A DNA stretch of 29,220 bases, from contig MU626493.1 in assembly GCA_025603075.1 (NCBI GenBank), positions 1-29,220 of the forward strand, given 5' to 3'. The DNA comes from Neoconidiobolus thromboides FSU 785. Its lineage: Eukaryota > Entomophthoromycota > Entomophthoromycetes > Entomophthorales > Neoconidiobolaceae. Below, in pieces: positions 1 through 10,790 of this stretch. The position numbers were made by a program, and so were the translations under genes. The notes beneath the pieces are model-generated. The model worked only from the letters and a program-made list of their open reading frames with translations, made no database searches and was not told the origin of the DNA. Numbering within the stretch: the first letter of the stretch is position 1; each line of letters opens with the position of its first letter.

Positions 1-142
1 GTTCTTTGAGATGAGGTTAGAAATCCTCATAACAAACCAAAACAAGAGCATAGGATTGATTATCTCTGAACTCAAGAACACAGCAGCTTAGGCGATTATT
101 ATGCTATAATCAACTATGGGGCTGACAGAGCAATATTTCACA
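1..142 (+). mobile_element. R1 repeat, 3' part (copy 0, cut by window edge)
   Basis: The first 142 bases match the 3' third of the R1 repeat at 11508-11649, 13242-13383 and 18051-18194 almost base for base, ending in the same ATTTCACA terminus. The 5' part lies outside the window. No coding capacity is seen. The orientation is the same as that of the other four copies. Confidence 0.8.
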
Positions 143-163
143 AAGCCAAAAAAGACATCTCTA
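142..163 (+). repeat. Remnant of the 98 bp MITE right end, abutting R1
   Basis: AAGCCAAAAAAGACATCTCT directly after the R1 terminus resembles the right end of the MITE family (AAGCCAAAAAAACATCCCC). Only about 20 bases remain, so this is tentative. It suggests that R1 inserted into, or recombined with, a MITE. Confidence 0.4.
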
Positions 164-488
164 TATTATAGCTTTTTTAAATTATTTTTTTAAGTTAAAA
201 CAAATAAACATTACAATGTTTTTATAATTACTAACTTTGAATGTAAACTTTAATTATACACTTCTTTATTGATTTAAAATATACAAAAACAATACCATTC
301 TAATTTAAAATCTTACATAAAAATAAAAACATTACTGAATTTCAATTATTAAACGTTTACATAAATACCCTCATTCCTTTTTAATATGAGTAATCTCCAC
401 TAACATTCTTAACATTACAGGCTGGGAAATATACTAATAATTATCAAATATTAAAAAATTATTTAAAGCCATAATAAATTTAATTTTA

Positions 489-559
489 TATAATATTCAG
501 GAATCAAACCTGATATCTGGCTTTAAAAATCAGTAATTTTGTTACTTAACCAACATTAT
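489..559 (-). tRNA. Possible degenerate tRNA or tRNA-derived relic, apparent anticodon UUA
   Basis: On the minus strand a 71-nt segment folds partly like a tRNA. It has a 7-bp acceptor stem (553-559 with 490-496, one G-U pair) and a perfect 5-bp T stem with loop TTTGATT, within a B-box-like GGTTTGATTCC. TGGTTAAGTAAC resembles an A box. The anticodon stem is weak (one A-C mismatch), the variable loop is only about 3 nt, and no proper D stem forms. The loop TTTTAAA would give anticodon UUA, which reads the UAA stop. It may be a mitochondrial-type tRNA copy, a pseudogene or a chance match. Confidence 0.3.
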
Positions 560-687
560 TTGAATTTGGCACGATTTTTTTTTCAATTTTAACTAACATT
601 CCACCAATCCAACTCAATCCCAAAATCCCAGACTTAAAAGCAAAAAGCCTAAAAACTTAAAAGGAACCAAGCAGGTAATCTGCTTTG

Positions 688-695
688 ACCAATCA
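688..695 (+). promoter_or_regulatory. CCAAT box (ACCAATCA)
   Basis: ACCAATCA lies about 122 bp upstream of the start codon at 817. The same 8-mer occurs upstream of the METTL4-like/ERV14 pair and, in reverse, upstream of the alpha/beta hydrolase. It fits the NF-Y/HAP complex consensus RRCCAATSR. Confidence 0.5.
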
Positions 696-816
696 ATTGT
701 TCAATATATCTTCTTAAACTTATCTTTTTTTGAGTAAAAGCAACTTCAAAACAGAAATCAATTTTTCAAGGTTCCAAATATTTTTCAATTAATAAGTAAC
801 TAAAAGAATAATAACA

Positions 817-1184
817 ATGGGAGTGTCACGTAGCGATAGCAATAAAGTAATTCAACGTTTGAAAAAAGAAACTCGAGAAAAAAGAAGTAAAAAGAAGGCA
901 TTATTTCGTCAAAGTCATGAAAAAGAAATTATTCAAGGTAGAGAAATGAGTAAAAAGAAATTAAAAAAGAAAGAACAGAGAGAGAGGTTGGTAAGTATTT
1001 TTTTAATAAATATTTGAATTTTGGGGTAGGTGAATCAAGAGGAAGCGAAGAAAGAGTTATGACAAAGAATATTAATAATTCCTTTTAGGTAAAAAGAGAG
1101 TTTGAAAATATTAAAAATCAGCAAAAAGCGGAGTTAGAAGCTAAAAAACAAGAAGCTGCCAAGGATAATGATAGTAATAATTAA
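817..1184 (+). CDS. Small basic coiled-coil protein, unrecognised (2 exons, 89 aa)
   Basis: Exons 817-990 and 1089-1184. The 98-nt intron has donor GTAAGT and acceptor CTTTTAG and is phase 0, so 58 codons are followed by 31 codons and TAA. The product is rich in Lys, Arg and Glu (tracts such as KKKLKKKEQRERL), has no signal peptide or membrane segment, and would form a charged helix throughout. Charged helices of this type occur in small nucleolar and ribosome-assembly proteins and in SERF-like proteins, but I see no diagnostic motif and assign no function. Without splicing the reading frame stops after 66 codons in intron sequence, so the spliced form is preferred. It converges on ERV14, with 203 bp between the stops. 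Confidence 0.7.
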
Positions 1185-1387
1185 GACATTATTTATTTGA
1201 AACAAAATATTAACCCTTTTCTAAATAGTTGAATAAAATAGATATTTGGAATAAATATATAATTTGAATTAAATATATAGTTAAATAAAAAACACATAGA
1301 AATATAAAAAAATATTTTTAAAACTATAGAAATTTGATCACTTTTATTTTTTTAATAAGGATTATACTTTCTCAATGAATCAATCGA

Positions 1388-2021
1388 TTAGTCCATAAAG
1401 GCAACAATAGTACTAAAAAAATGAAATATTGTTAAAATGATTCTAAAATAAAATATAGAGCTTACCGAAAAAGATAATAAAATAATGAGAGCATATAGAA
1501 AGCTAATTTTGAAAAATATTCAATCTTATGTTGATTTAATTCTCGATAAATATTAGTAGCATCATAAATTTGTTTGTTATTAATTAGTCTATAAAAAGAA
1601 TTAAAATTAATATCAAATTATAGAATAACCTTATTAACAAGACTTACCTATAAATATTATAACCTAAAATTGGGAATATAAACAATACAGTTAACCAATG
1701 ACCAGTGAATAAAGATAATAAAGATAAGATAAAATGCATAACTAATTCAGGTTTAACATACTAAAATAATATCAAATAAATATACTAATAGTATCAATAT
1801 ATAATTTCTATTACCTTATTTAAGTCCCTACAGCAATCTATTGGATTAATATAATCACTTTCAACATCAGTAATGTACATTAACTAATTTAAAAAAAACA
1901 ACACCATAATTTAACACTAATACATTAAAATAAAATAAAAACCAAAACTTACCATAAATAAAACATTAACAAATAGAGCAATGTCAATTACAAGCATACA
2001 TAGATAAAGGAAGCCTAACAT
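1388..2021 (-). CDS. ERV14: Cornichon/Erv14-family ER export cargo receptor (5 exons, 132 aa)
   Basis: Minus-strand exons 1953-2021, 1815-1883, 1648-1760, 1466-1588 and 1388-1412; the total of 399 nt closes in frame with TAA. Family motifs are clear: DVESDYINPIDCC after the first membrane helix (compare ADLEADYINPIELC in Erv14), PELVMHFILSLLSLFTGHW in the second, NIYRELNQHKIEYFSKLAFY (the IFRTLxKHK region), and YYLFRTIVAFMD at the acidic C-terminus. Length is usual for the family. Erv14/cornichon proteins sit in the ER and COPII vesicle membrane and load transmembrane cargo for export to the Golgi. The gene is divergent from the METTL4-like gene across a 242-bp shared promoter. Confidence 0.95.
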
Positions 2022-2263
2022 TTTATGTGTTTAAATTTAATAAAACTAAAACTTTATACAAAAGTAAAAAATTGGACAAGTCTTGAGTTAAAATTTCAAT
2101 ACAAATTCTTTCATAATTGTGGATGAATTTAGAGCCAATTAAATCGATTGAGTTACTATTTTTGAATGTGAACCAATCAATGTATGTTAGCTAATCCATC
2201 CTTTTAGCTTTTAAATGTGTTAATTGTTAGATGTTTTTATAGTATGAGAGTATTATAAAAGAG
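2022..2263. promoter_or_regulatory. Shared divergent promoter of ERV14 and the METTL4-like gene
   Basis: 242 bp separate the two start codons. ACCAATCA at 2172-2179 lies 85 bp from the METTL4-like start and 151 bp from ERV14. A short open stretch from about 2124 could be an upstream METTL4 exon, but no junction with good splice sites keeps frame. Confidence 0.55.
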
Positions 2264-3519
2264 ATGAAAGATGAAGATAAAATCATATTATACTCTGATG
2301 AAGAATGTATATTATTAGATAATGCTAAATTGCTTTTAAAATATAGTTATGGAGATCAACAAATTCCAAGTTATTGGTTTAATTTACATCATAGTTATAG
2401 AAAGGTTAATGAACAAGTAAGTATTATTATTATTATTATATAAAAAAGAGAGATAGTTTTTATTAAGTACTTAATATAGAAGACAATAAAAAAAAAGAGA
2501 ATAGAGATAATAGATATGGAGATTGATAATGAAATTGAAAGATTGATTCTAAAATTAAAAACAAAAATTCAAAATTTATTGTATTTAAAAAATTATTCAG
2601 ATAATGAACCGAGTCGGAATAATCGATTGATCTCGGATAAAATTGATTTTAATTCAATTATAGATTTATATCAAACAATGAAAAAATTTCAACAAAATTT
2701 AGAAGATACAGAGATAATTTCAACTGATATTGAATTAACTGAAGAAAACAAAGAGATTAATTTAATTGATATAGTAGAAAAAAAAGTAATAAATAAACAA
2801 AATGAAACTAAAATAATTTTATTAGATCAACAATATCAATTAATAATTCCTAGAAATAATGAATTTTTATTAGGAAATTTAAATAATTTTCAAATAAAAG
2901 ATAAGTTTGATATAATTATTATGGACCCACCATGGCCAAATTCTTCTGTAGATAGAAATTTCAAATATAATACGATGGATATATATGAATTATATAAATT
3001 CAAAATTAATCAATTATTAAATCAAAATGGAATATTTTGTATCTGGATAACAAATCAAAAAAAAATTCAAAAATTTATATTGGAAAAATATTTAAGAGAT
3101 AATCAATTATATTTACATAGTAAAGTTTATTGGGTTAAAGTAAGATTAATATTATTAATTATTTTATATTTAAATGTTAATTTATGAACTATTTTATTTT
3201 ATTTTATTTTATCTTTTAGATAACTACTAATTTAGAACCTGTATTTCCATTATTTAACAATCATCGTAAATGTTATGAAATTTTATTAATTGCAAGTAAA
3301 CAACCAACTAATCAAATTAATATTAAATATTTGTTTGCTGTACCTTGTAAAATTCATTCGAAAAAACCAATTATTCAAGGTATTTTAAAAGATTTAATAG
3401 ATATTGAAATAGGTTCAAAGTATTTAGAATTGTTTGCTAGAAACTTAGTTAATAATACAACATCTTGGGGAAATGAAGTTATTAAATATAATATATTAGA
3501 AGAAAATAATAATAAATAA
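2264..3519 (+). CDS. METTL4-like (MT-A70 family) N6-adenine methyltransferase (3 exons, 370 aa)
   Basis: Exons 2264-2416, 2480-3139 and 3220-3519, all phase 0, ending in TAA. The SAM/adenine-binding DPPW motif is D200-W203 (IIIMDPPWPNSSV); the following NSSV matches the NKSV of METTL4 rather than METTL3/IME4. The C-terminal exon carries the METTL4 signature: ITTNLEPVFPL, FAVPCKIHSKKP, then YLELFARNL and TSWGNEVIKY. METTL4 proteins methylate adenine N6 in U2 snRNA or in DNA, depending on organism; early-diverging fungi are known for abundant DNA 6mA, but the substrate here cannot be read from sequence. The first exon (LYSDEECILLDNAK) is supported by coding bias and phase. The gene is convergent with DUS3; only 51 bp separate the stops. 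Confidence 0.93.
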
Positions 3520-3570
3520 TTCTTCTATATAGCATTCCATTTTATTTTCATTTATCTATTTAATTCTTAC

Positions 3571-6031
3571 TCATTGATAAGAATTGGCTTTATGTTTAGG
3601 TATAAATGCAAAATCAGCTGGTGATTTACCTAAATACATTTCACTAAATAATAATTAATTATTGAATAAATAAATAAATAAATAAATAAATTAACTTACG
3701 TAATTTTAATCCAATCTTCAGCTTTTGAACTTAACATTAAAGTTTCTAAATCATCTCTACCAAAACAAGCTGGTGGACGATTATTGATTTTTTGAGGTAA
3801 AACTTGTAATAAGCCAACTGGTATGTAACGATGTAAAAAGGATAGCCATTCACATAAAAATCTTCTAGTATGATTAACTCCCATTGTATCTGAACCCCAA
3901 TGTTCTAAACCATAATCACAAAACTTTTTAATAATATCTAATCTTTCTTTGGAAGATATGTCTTTATATTGTTGAGTTTTAATTTCTTCAAATAACCAAG
4001 GTTTAATCAATGCACCTCTACCAACCATTATACCATCTACTAAACTTTCTTGTATTTTTTGATTATAATCTTCATAACTTAATATATCTCCATTACCAAA
4101 TAAAGGCATTTTATTAGTTAATGAATGACATTCTTTTATATAATCCCAATTAGCTAATTTAGTATATCGTTGTTGTCTTGATCTTCCATGTAAAGTACCT
4201 AATGAGCATCCCCATTCCTCAAATAATGGAATTATTGTATGAGCTATCTTTTTTTCATGATAAATACCAGTACGAAATTTAACGGTTAATGGACAATCTA
4301 ATATAGTATTCATACCACGTACCATACGTCCTAGTTTATTAGTATGACCCATTAATGCACTACCTCCACCCTGAGATTGAATTTTGTTAATAAGATTAAT
4401 TTTATTGAATAATGAATAAAGTGACTTTTTTTAATTACATTTTTATAAACAGCATCAATTGGACAACCTAAATTTATATCAACAAAATCCACTTCAAGTT
4501 CTTGATTAATTAAATCAGCACATTTAATCATATAATCAGGTCGATTGCCTGCTAATTGAATACCAAATAAATCTTCAGATTTATGTTTTCTTACTAAAGA
4601 CCATTCTGCTTTTTGTCCCTAAAATTCAATTTAAATTAATATTATAATATTATTTATTATGTAATAATAATATTAATATTAATTTACTTGTAATAAATTG
4701 GAAGCCATAGCCATTTCACCACAAGTAATATCTACTCCAAATTCTTTACAAATTCTACGGAAAGGTAAATTACCAACTGTTGTTAATGGAGCTAAATAAG
4801 TTTTATTTCTAAAATCAATCTTAAATTTTTAATTAGTTAATTAATTTATTTTTAATTTATTTTTAATTTATATTATTAATATTTATTAATATTATTTTTA
4901 ATTTACCAATTTCTTTTCTTTTAATGGTTCATCAAGTAATGTGTTATAAATTTGATATTCTTTAATAAAAAATAAATTAATAATATTAACAATATTCTAT
5001 TAAAATTAAAATTATTATATTATATTACTTTCTCCTTCTTCTTTTTTTTGATTTCTTTCTTTATCTAAAGCTTCATTGACTTTATCTGATCGACTAAAAT
5101 CAAACTTATTTTAAAAATAAAATACTATTCTATATGATGATAATAATATTTACTCCACCCTTTCTTAATTTGGCTAAAAATGGCGATTCGATTTTATTTA
5201 CAATTTGCGGTTCAAAGTTTTTAATTTTCTAAATATAAAAAAATTAGACTCAATATTTCCTATTTATATAAAACTAATAAAACTAATAAAACTAATAAGA
5301 CTTACCTCTTCATCTTTAACTAATTTTCCATCTTTAAAATGAGCTTTTAAATATCTACAACGATATCCATAAGGGCATCTATTTAATTTAGTATTAATGA
5401 TTCATTTTTTAAGTAATTTCGACTTCAACTTACTCTCCTTTTAAATCGAAATTAACACATTTTTCACCAATATCTTCTTCTTTAGTTTTTAAAAATTCTT
5501 CTAAATTATGCGAGGATTTACAACTAAAAAAAGATTGATTTGATTGAATATTTTTAAAATTTTAACTGTTGAACTAAAAAATTCTTACTTTTCCCCATGT
5601 GGACACTCTTTATCATTTGCAATACTGGAACATAACTAATTTATATTATTTAATTTACTACTCAATAGTTTAAAATGATAACATTCTTTCTTTATTTTAC
5701 AAAAATAAATAAAATAATAACTTACTTTTACTACATCTTGACTATGAGTAAACTTTCGATTTTTATTTTGTCCCCTCTCCCTTCTTTGTTTTTTATTATT
5801 TCTTGGATCATCTCTTGGATCTACTTTTTCAACTACCCCAGTACTTGATTCAGTTTCAACTTGATTCATATCTGTTTTTTTTATGAGGAATCTATTGATT
5901 TTTTATTAATGTTAATGTACTTTGAATTGATAAAATAATAGAACTAATTACTCAGCTTTAATCTTTGCAATTCCATTATCAGTATTATTATGATGATTCT
6001 CAGTATTAACTGCTGTTGCAATAGTTTCCAT
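3571..6031 (-). CDS. DUS3: tRNA-dihydrouridine(47) synthase Dus3 (12 exons, 571 aa)
   Basis: Minus-strand exons 5952-6031, 5726-5891, 5589-5635, 5434-5523, 5306-5378, 5154-5228, 5029-5104, 4907-4959, 4688-4819, 4439-4618, 3700-4370 and 3571-3643; the total of 1716 nt closes in frame. Two zinc-finger motifs are visible: C84-X8-C93-X5-C99-X3-H103, and C120-X8-C129-X5-C135-X5-H141. The TIM-barrel synthase domain begins near residue 221 with [16 protein letters not shown], then DINLGCPID (C316 is the family's catalytic Cys), [31 protein letters not shown] and GRGAL (FMN phosphate site). It ends [11 protein letters not shown], as Dus3 proteins do. Dus3 reduces U47 in the tRNA variable loop using FMN and NADPH. 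The start exon gives IAKIKAEFL, a typical Dus3 N-terminal motif. Confidence 0.95.
3665..3690. repeat. (AAAT)n microsatellite in the last DUS3 intron
   Basis: About six tandem AAAT units fill nearly half of the intron between exons 11 and 12 of DUS3, close to its donor site at 3695-3699. Confidence 0.85.
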
Positions 6032-6143
6032 ATTTTTCTATTTTATTATTATTAATATAATTTATTCTATCAATGCTAAAAAAACAAAACTTCAATAAGA
6101 ATAAAATTCATTCAAATTTAAAATAAAAAATTTGACTAATTGA

Positions 6144-6151
6144 ACCAATCA
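6144..6151 (+). promoter_or_regulatory. CCAAT box (ACCAATCA) upstream of DUS3
   Basis: ACCAATCA, written on the plus strand, lies about 113 bp upstream of the DUS3 start at 6031. It sits within 227 bp that also contain the 3' end of VPS2. Confidence 0.45.
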
Positions 6152-6258
6152 ATCAATTTAGAATTTGAAATAGAATTTTATTAATTTTATATATAATTTT
6201 ATTTATTATATATCAATTTTATTAATCTTATTTAATAAATAAATTATTGTCCTTAATG

Positions 6259-7194
6259 TTATCTCTTTAAATCATCAAATCTAGCTCTTAAAGCATCATC
6301 ATCATTTAAACCACCTTCTGCAACGGGTGTACTTATAGCATTACTATTCATTTTAATACCATTAGGAGCATCTACCAACTAAACAAAAGAAATCTATATT
6401 AATATCCCTATTACTAATTAAAAGAAAACTGAAACTTACCGATTGATCTAAATTAATACCAATTTCATCTAAAACTTGACTAACAATTAAATCCGTTTCT
6501 TCTTCTTCATCATTTTCTTCATCCATTATATCATCCATAACATCATTCATCATCTCTTCTTTCATATCCATAACTTCATTTTCACGTTCAAATTCCATCA
6601 TTATCTTTTGAATACCAGGTAAATTTAAACTACCATTCATCATTTTCATGGCCTAAAAAGAAGATTTTTTAAATCTTAATTTAAATTAATCTTTTAATAA
6701 AAATAATTTACTTTAGTAGCTCCTTTCATAGCTTCGGACATCTGCTGTGTTGAATTTAAAGTCTAAATAATGAATTAAAGTTACCTATAAAGTAAAAATA
6801 TTTAATTTAATTTTACTTGTATTTTTAAAGAAACCGCTTGTAATTGAGTTCTCATTTGATAAAATTTTTGTATTTGTTTACGTGTACGTACTAAATCTTT
6901 AGCCATAATTTTACAAGCTCCCTAAATAAAATTCAATATTAATATACTCTTGTATAACACTTTTCTTGTTATTTTTTATATTCATTCTTAATTTAAAATT
7001 TTATTTTATCAATTCCAACTTACCATTTGTGAATTCTTAGCACTTTTTTTGATATCATTAATCAATTTTTTTTCTTGTTGTTCCATTTTTGTTCTCTCCC
7101 TATCAAGCTCTCTTTGTGCTTTATTTAAAGATCGTTGATGTTGTCTCAAGATTTCACTAGGTGATTTACGTCTTCCAAATAATAAATCCATCAT
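6259..7194 (-). CDS. VPS2: ESCRT-III subunit Vps2/CHMP2 (5 exons, 219 aa)
   Basis: Minus-strand exons 7024-7194, 6817-6921, 6712-6762, 6440-6652 and 6259-6378, all phase 0. The N-terminus DLLFGRRKSPSEILRQHQRSL and the segments RELDRERTKMEQQEKKLI, IMAKDLVRTR, IQKIMMEFERENEVMDMKEE and VSQVLDEIG match CHMP2A/Vps2 almost word for word. The basic N-terminal helices are followed by an acidic DEENDEEEET linker. The last residues LRARFDDLKR form the MIM1 motif that recruits the Vps4 ATPase. Two ATGs start the frame (7192-7194 and 7189-7191); orthologues usually start at the second. The protein assembles on endosomal and nuclear-envelope membranes for scission. Confidence 0.96.
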
Positions 7195-7481
7195 TTTCTA
7201 AAATATTGTTTTGTTTATAAAATTTAATGTGTAAAAGAAAAATGAACTTGAATTAATTTTTTAGTCAGAAATTAAACGCTTGAGCTATGAGGTCATTCAA
7301 AATTGAGAATAAGTTCTTAATTAGAGCTTAAATTAAAAAAAGAATATTAAAATTGAAAAAATATTTCTTATGATATATATAATGATATTTATTTCCACAT
7401 AGCTTTAGAATATTCTTTCATCAAATTTTAATCCTATAATTAAAAATCCTTCATCTTACACTTTCGCTTCTTTTACTTCAT

Positions 7482-8816
7482 TTAAATAATCACTGGTTTA
7501 TAATAAATCGTTGTCACATACTAAAAAAGAATAGATTAATACCTTATTATTTACCTTATTATCAAAAAAAATACTCACCTTCTTGTGATATCTAGTTGTT
7601 CCTGCTACAGCCATCACGCCATCTCTAATAGAACAAGCATAAAGATGATTTAAAACTACATGATTAGGTACAGGTAATAACCAAGATTCATCTTGATTAA
7701 TTTGAGCATCAGGTAAACTAGCATTTAATATCACTTTTTCTAAATGAGGTGGTAAAGTAGGAGGTCTTAATGGGTTATCCGATGTAGGTTTGTTGATATT
7801 AAATTCGGGTATTTCATTGGTATATTCACCTGTGGGAGAACTGGAGAGAATATCTAATTAATTGTTAATAACCAAGAAATAAACTCAAATGTTTATTTGT
7901 TAATCTAAAATAAAATCATAGCTTTACTTACCCTGAGTATTAGAACTTTGATCTAAGCGTAATAAATTTTCATCTACTTCAATGTAATTCACCAAATTGC
8001 CATCTTGATCTGTACAAGTTAATAACTCATTACTACACTTCCATTCATCATCAACTATAAATTTAATATGATGAATACCAATTGGGAAATTTATAACGGT
8101 CGAAAATTCATTGTTACTAATTAATAAAAAATATAAGAGTCGTTGAATTATTTGATTTAATAGTAATAAATATTAAACTTACCATTTATTTAATGGAATC
8201 TTATGTTTCCATCCATTAAATGTACCTGTAACATATACATTTTTGGCTGGTAAATTCCATGATATCAAGGTAGATATATCTAAATATAAAATAAAATCAA
8301 CATTTATTTCATTGTTAAATTAATTCACCACTTACCTTCCTTTCCTTCATTATTTTTGATCTCTTTCTTCAATTTACTCTGCTCCACTGAAAGAGATGTT
8401 CTTCTACTCAAAGTGTCTGGTAAAGAAGAAGGAAAAGAATCAGGTTGAGGTAAATCCTTAATTGGATCTCTTTTATAAGTAATAGGTTGAGAATTATATG
8501 CTTTATTTGAAGAATTCGAACTACTTGATGTATTTTTAGAATTTAATTGACTAGGTAACTCATCTGCTTGTGTTAATGGTGAACCTACAAAGGGGGATTC
8601 TCCATATTGTGAATTTTGTTGTTTGACTCGTTGGATATTATATGGTTTAGTGGAGCTTGGTTGAATAATAGCTGGGGTGGAATCTGCATGGGTTAAAGAG
8701 ATACTGCTATGAACGGACTCTTTGTTAGTGGGTATAGTGGCACTAGAATTTTTTCTTGAATTTGTTCGGCTCCGTGAACCATTTAATTCTTGCATACTCG
8801 AATTACTATTGCCCAT
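7482..8816 (-). CDS. AMPK/SNF1 beta subunit (Gal83/Sip2 type; 5 exons, 358 aa)
   Basis: Minus-strand exons 8336-8816, 8183-8279, 7932-8116, 7579-7853 and 7482-7520; 1077 nt in frame. MGNSNSS at the N-terminus is a clear N-myristoylation signal. Residues 8-160 are Ser/Asn-rich and probably disordered. A CBM48 glycogen-binding module follows (about 162-250: ISWNLPAKNVYVTGTFNGW, then IKFIVDDEW). The C-terminal AMPKBI region (about 275-358) has LPVPNHVVLNHLYACSIRDGVMAVAGTTRY and YVTTIYYKP, which bind the alpha and gamma subunits. One intron uses donor GTGAGT. The subunit is a scaffold that targets the glucose-starvation kinase. Which paralogue it corresponds to cannot be told. Confidence 0.95.
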
Positions 8817-9061
8817 CTTTTATCTTTTTTTTAAGAATCTAAAAAGTAAATGAAAATTTCAGGAATTTTTGGGTTAAAAAGTGCCTTTTATGCCATTTTT
8901 ATTCTTTTTTATTTTAAGCTCTATTTTTATACATTTGAGAAAAAGTTAATTAAAAATTTTAGAAAACTAAAAAACTAATTTATAAACAATGAAAAATAAA
9001 AGAATATATAATTTTTTTAAATTATTTATTTACTTTGAATTGTATATTATTATAATCTTTA

Positions 9062-10060
9062 TTATAATCTATTATTAATCCATTCAATGGAATCTTTAAA
9101 GACTTTATCAGCTCCTAAAGCATAATGTAATTCATGTTCATAATTAGGATAAATAATGACCTGTTTATCTTTAGAACTTACTTCATCAAAGAAAACTTTA
9201 GCAGAAGAAACAGGAACCACACGATCATGATCTCCTTGCTGAATAAGTAAAGGTAAACTAAACTCAGCTAACTTCTTTCTGACTTCTAGAGTACCTTGTA
9301 ATACCCCTAATCCACAAGCAATTCTCATCCCTCTTGAATAAGTTCTACAATCATTACAAAAGTCTTCATCAATTTTGGGATCTTTAGCTGCTAAATTATC
9401 CATCCTTGGTACTAATATTAATCGAGGTATTAATAAATTCATTAACTTTCCAATTAATAATAAAGGTTTGGAAGGTACTAAATCTTCTCCAAGATCAATT
9501 GATGGACAAACAGCAATTATACCATCAATATGTTTAGGATGTTCTATCCCATATTTAGTTACTGTTAATCCACCTAAGGAACCACCAGAAAGAAACAATT
9601 TATTAATAGTATATTCTTGTTTAATATCTTCAAGAATTACTTTAATTGAATTAGACAATATATTTAAATCTTTGATTTCACAGTGAATACCATCACTACG
9701 TCCATGAAATGGCAAATCTGGTAAATGAACACGATAACCTTGATTTAAGTAATTATGAATAACTTGAACAAATCGACCACCATAATCAGCAAATCCATGA
9801 ACATGAACCAAATCTACTTTAGGTACAGGAAATTTCTCCTTATCCCAATACGTTTGATAATAAACAGAATATTCATCTTTAATAAATTTTTCATCATGAA
9901 ACAAACCATTTTCTCGGTATTTTATTTCATACTCATTTAATGGCAATGTTTTTCTTCCATACGTTTTATCCCAACTAGGATACCCAAAATAACTCAATAC
10001 TGGATCAAGAAACATTTGGTAAATATCACTATTAATTATATAGTCTGCCATTGTTTTCAT
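9062..10060 (-). CDS. Alpha/beta hydrolase, monoacylglycerol-lipase/lysophospholipase-like (332 aa)
   Basis: Single exon. An oxyanion-hole motif HGFADYGGRF lies near residues 88-97, and the nucleophile elbow GGSLGG puts the serine at 161. The acid is in QQGDHDRVVP (D277 or D279) and the histidine in YEHELH (H309). This order and spacing fit the serine-aminopeptidase S33/Hydrolase_4 group that includes Yju3-type monoacylglycerol lipases, although the elbow is GGSLGG rather than GHSMGG. There is no clear signal peptide, so it is probably cytosolic or lipid-droplet associated. ATG codons at residues 1 and 4 are both possible starts. It is the last of four consecutive minus-strand genes, 245 bp from AMPK beta. 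The exact substrate is unknown. Confidence 0.85.
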   Translation of the reverse strand: MKTMADYIINSDIYQMFLDPVLSYFGYPSWDKTYGRKTLPLNEYEIKYRENGLFHDEKFIKDEYSVYYQTYWDKEKFPVPKVDLVHVHGFADYGGRFVQVIHNYLNQGYRVHLPDLPFHGRSDGIHCEIKDLNILSNSIKVILEDIKQEYTINKLFLSGGSLGGLTVTKYGIEHPKHIDGIIAVCPSIDLGEDLVPSKPLLLIGKLMNLLIPRLILVPRMDNLAAKDPKIDEDFCNDCRTYSRGMRIACGLGVLQGTLEVRKKLAEFSLPLLIQQGDHDRVVPVSSAKVFFDEVSSKDKQVIIYPNYEHELHYALGADKVFKDSIEWINNRL

Positions 10061-10790
10061 ATTGTATAGTTATTAACTAAAAATTAAAAATTGGAGATGA
10101 AAAATTGAAAATTGAATTTTATATTTATTGTTATTATTTCTGCTTATTCATTAAAATATGTACTTATTCCTTTTTACATTTAAAAATAGTTCTTAATCAA
10201 TGATTGGTCCAATGATAATTATATCTCATTTATTGGCTTTTTAACATTAATTGTCACATTACACGGAGAAATTAACTAAGTTCCATTTCTTTTTATAGTA
10301 AAATAATTTAAAACATTTGATAATTGAATACTGTATTAGGTGACAGTAGGTTTCTTTATCATTATAAGAAGTAGACAACTTGTAATATCTAATAATGCAT
10401 TTATGAGTAATAAGTAGAAAGCGTTAAGTTTGTTAAAGGGTACTTTTTGAATAGAATTGAGGCTATGGAAGGAGAGGTTGGACGGATGATAAGTTTATCC
10501 ATTGATTCAATGGCCAAAAAAATCAAAAATAAATTCATATAAGGCATTTGCATTTATTTCATGCTTTATTCAAGTACTAATAACTTTTGACTTAGTAAGT
10601 TGCATTACTTTTATATATTTTCAAACTTTTTTACTTGATAGTGTAATTGTATTGTATTCCACTGAATCAAAAGGCTGTTATTTATGACTATTTTATTTCA
10701 TTTTATTATTAATTTAACTGTATCTTATTAAATATTTCCCACTTTATGGTATAGAACTTTTTGGACTATCGATTGAAAAGTAACATTGAA
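10061..10790. other. Intergenic region upstream of the hydrolase
   Basis: It holds the CCAAT pair near 10201-10214. A 61-codon open frame at 10502-10687 has no codon bias or motif and is not taken as a gene. I see no repeat. Confidence 0.6.
10201..10208 (-). promoter_or_regulatory. CCAAT box upstream of the alpha/beta hydrolase
   Basis: The plus strand reads TGATTGGT, that is ACCAATCA on the coding strand, 141 bp upstream of the start. A second CCAAT in the other orientation follows directly (CCAATGAT). Confidence 0.5.

Larger units (their letters stand above)
143..816. other. Intergenic region, no protein gene seen
   Basis: AT-rich DNA with stops in all frames. It holds the possible tRNA relic at 489-559 and the CCAAT box at 688-695. 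I see nothing else. Confidence 0.6.

Noticed and set aside
2122-2190. An extra 5' exon for the METTL4-like gene (open from an ATG near 2124)
   Set aside because: The GTATGT donor leaves a phase that runs into a stop after every nearby AG; the only in-frame option needs a weak GTGAAC donor.
4688-4808. Acceptor TTTTAG inside DUS3 (giving an exon start at 4808)
   Set aside because: Using the upstream acceptor at 4820-4821 keeps [14 protein letters not shown], which matches the family and phase; the inner acceptor breaks phase.
9375-9686. Plus-strand open frame of 103 codons
   Set aside because: It lies wholly opposite the alpha/beta hydrolase, whose motifs are unmistakable; the antisense frame has no motif.
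10502-10687. Plus-strand 61-codon frame
   Set aside because: AT-rich, hydrophobic by composition, no start context, no splice partner; chance frame.
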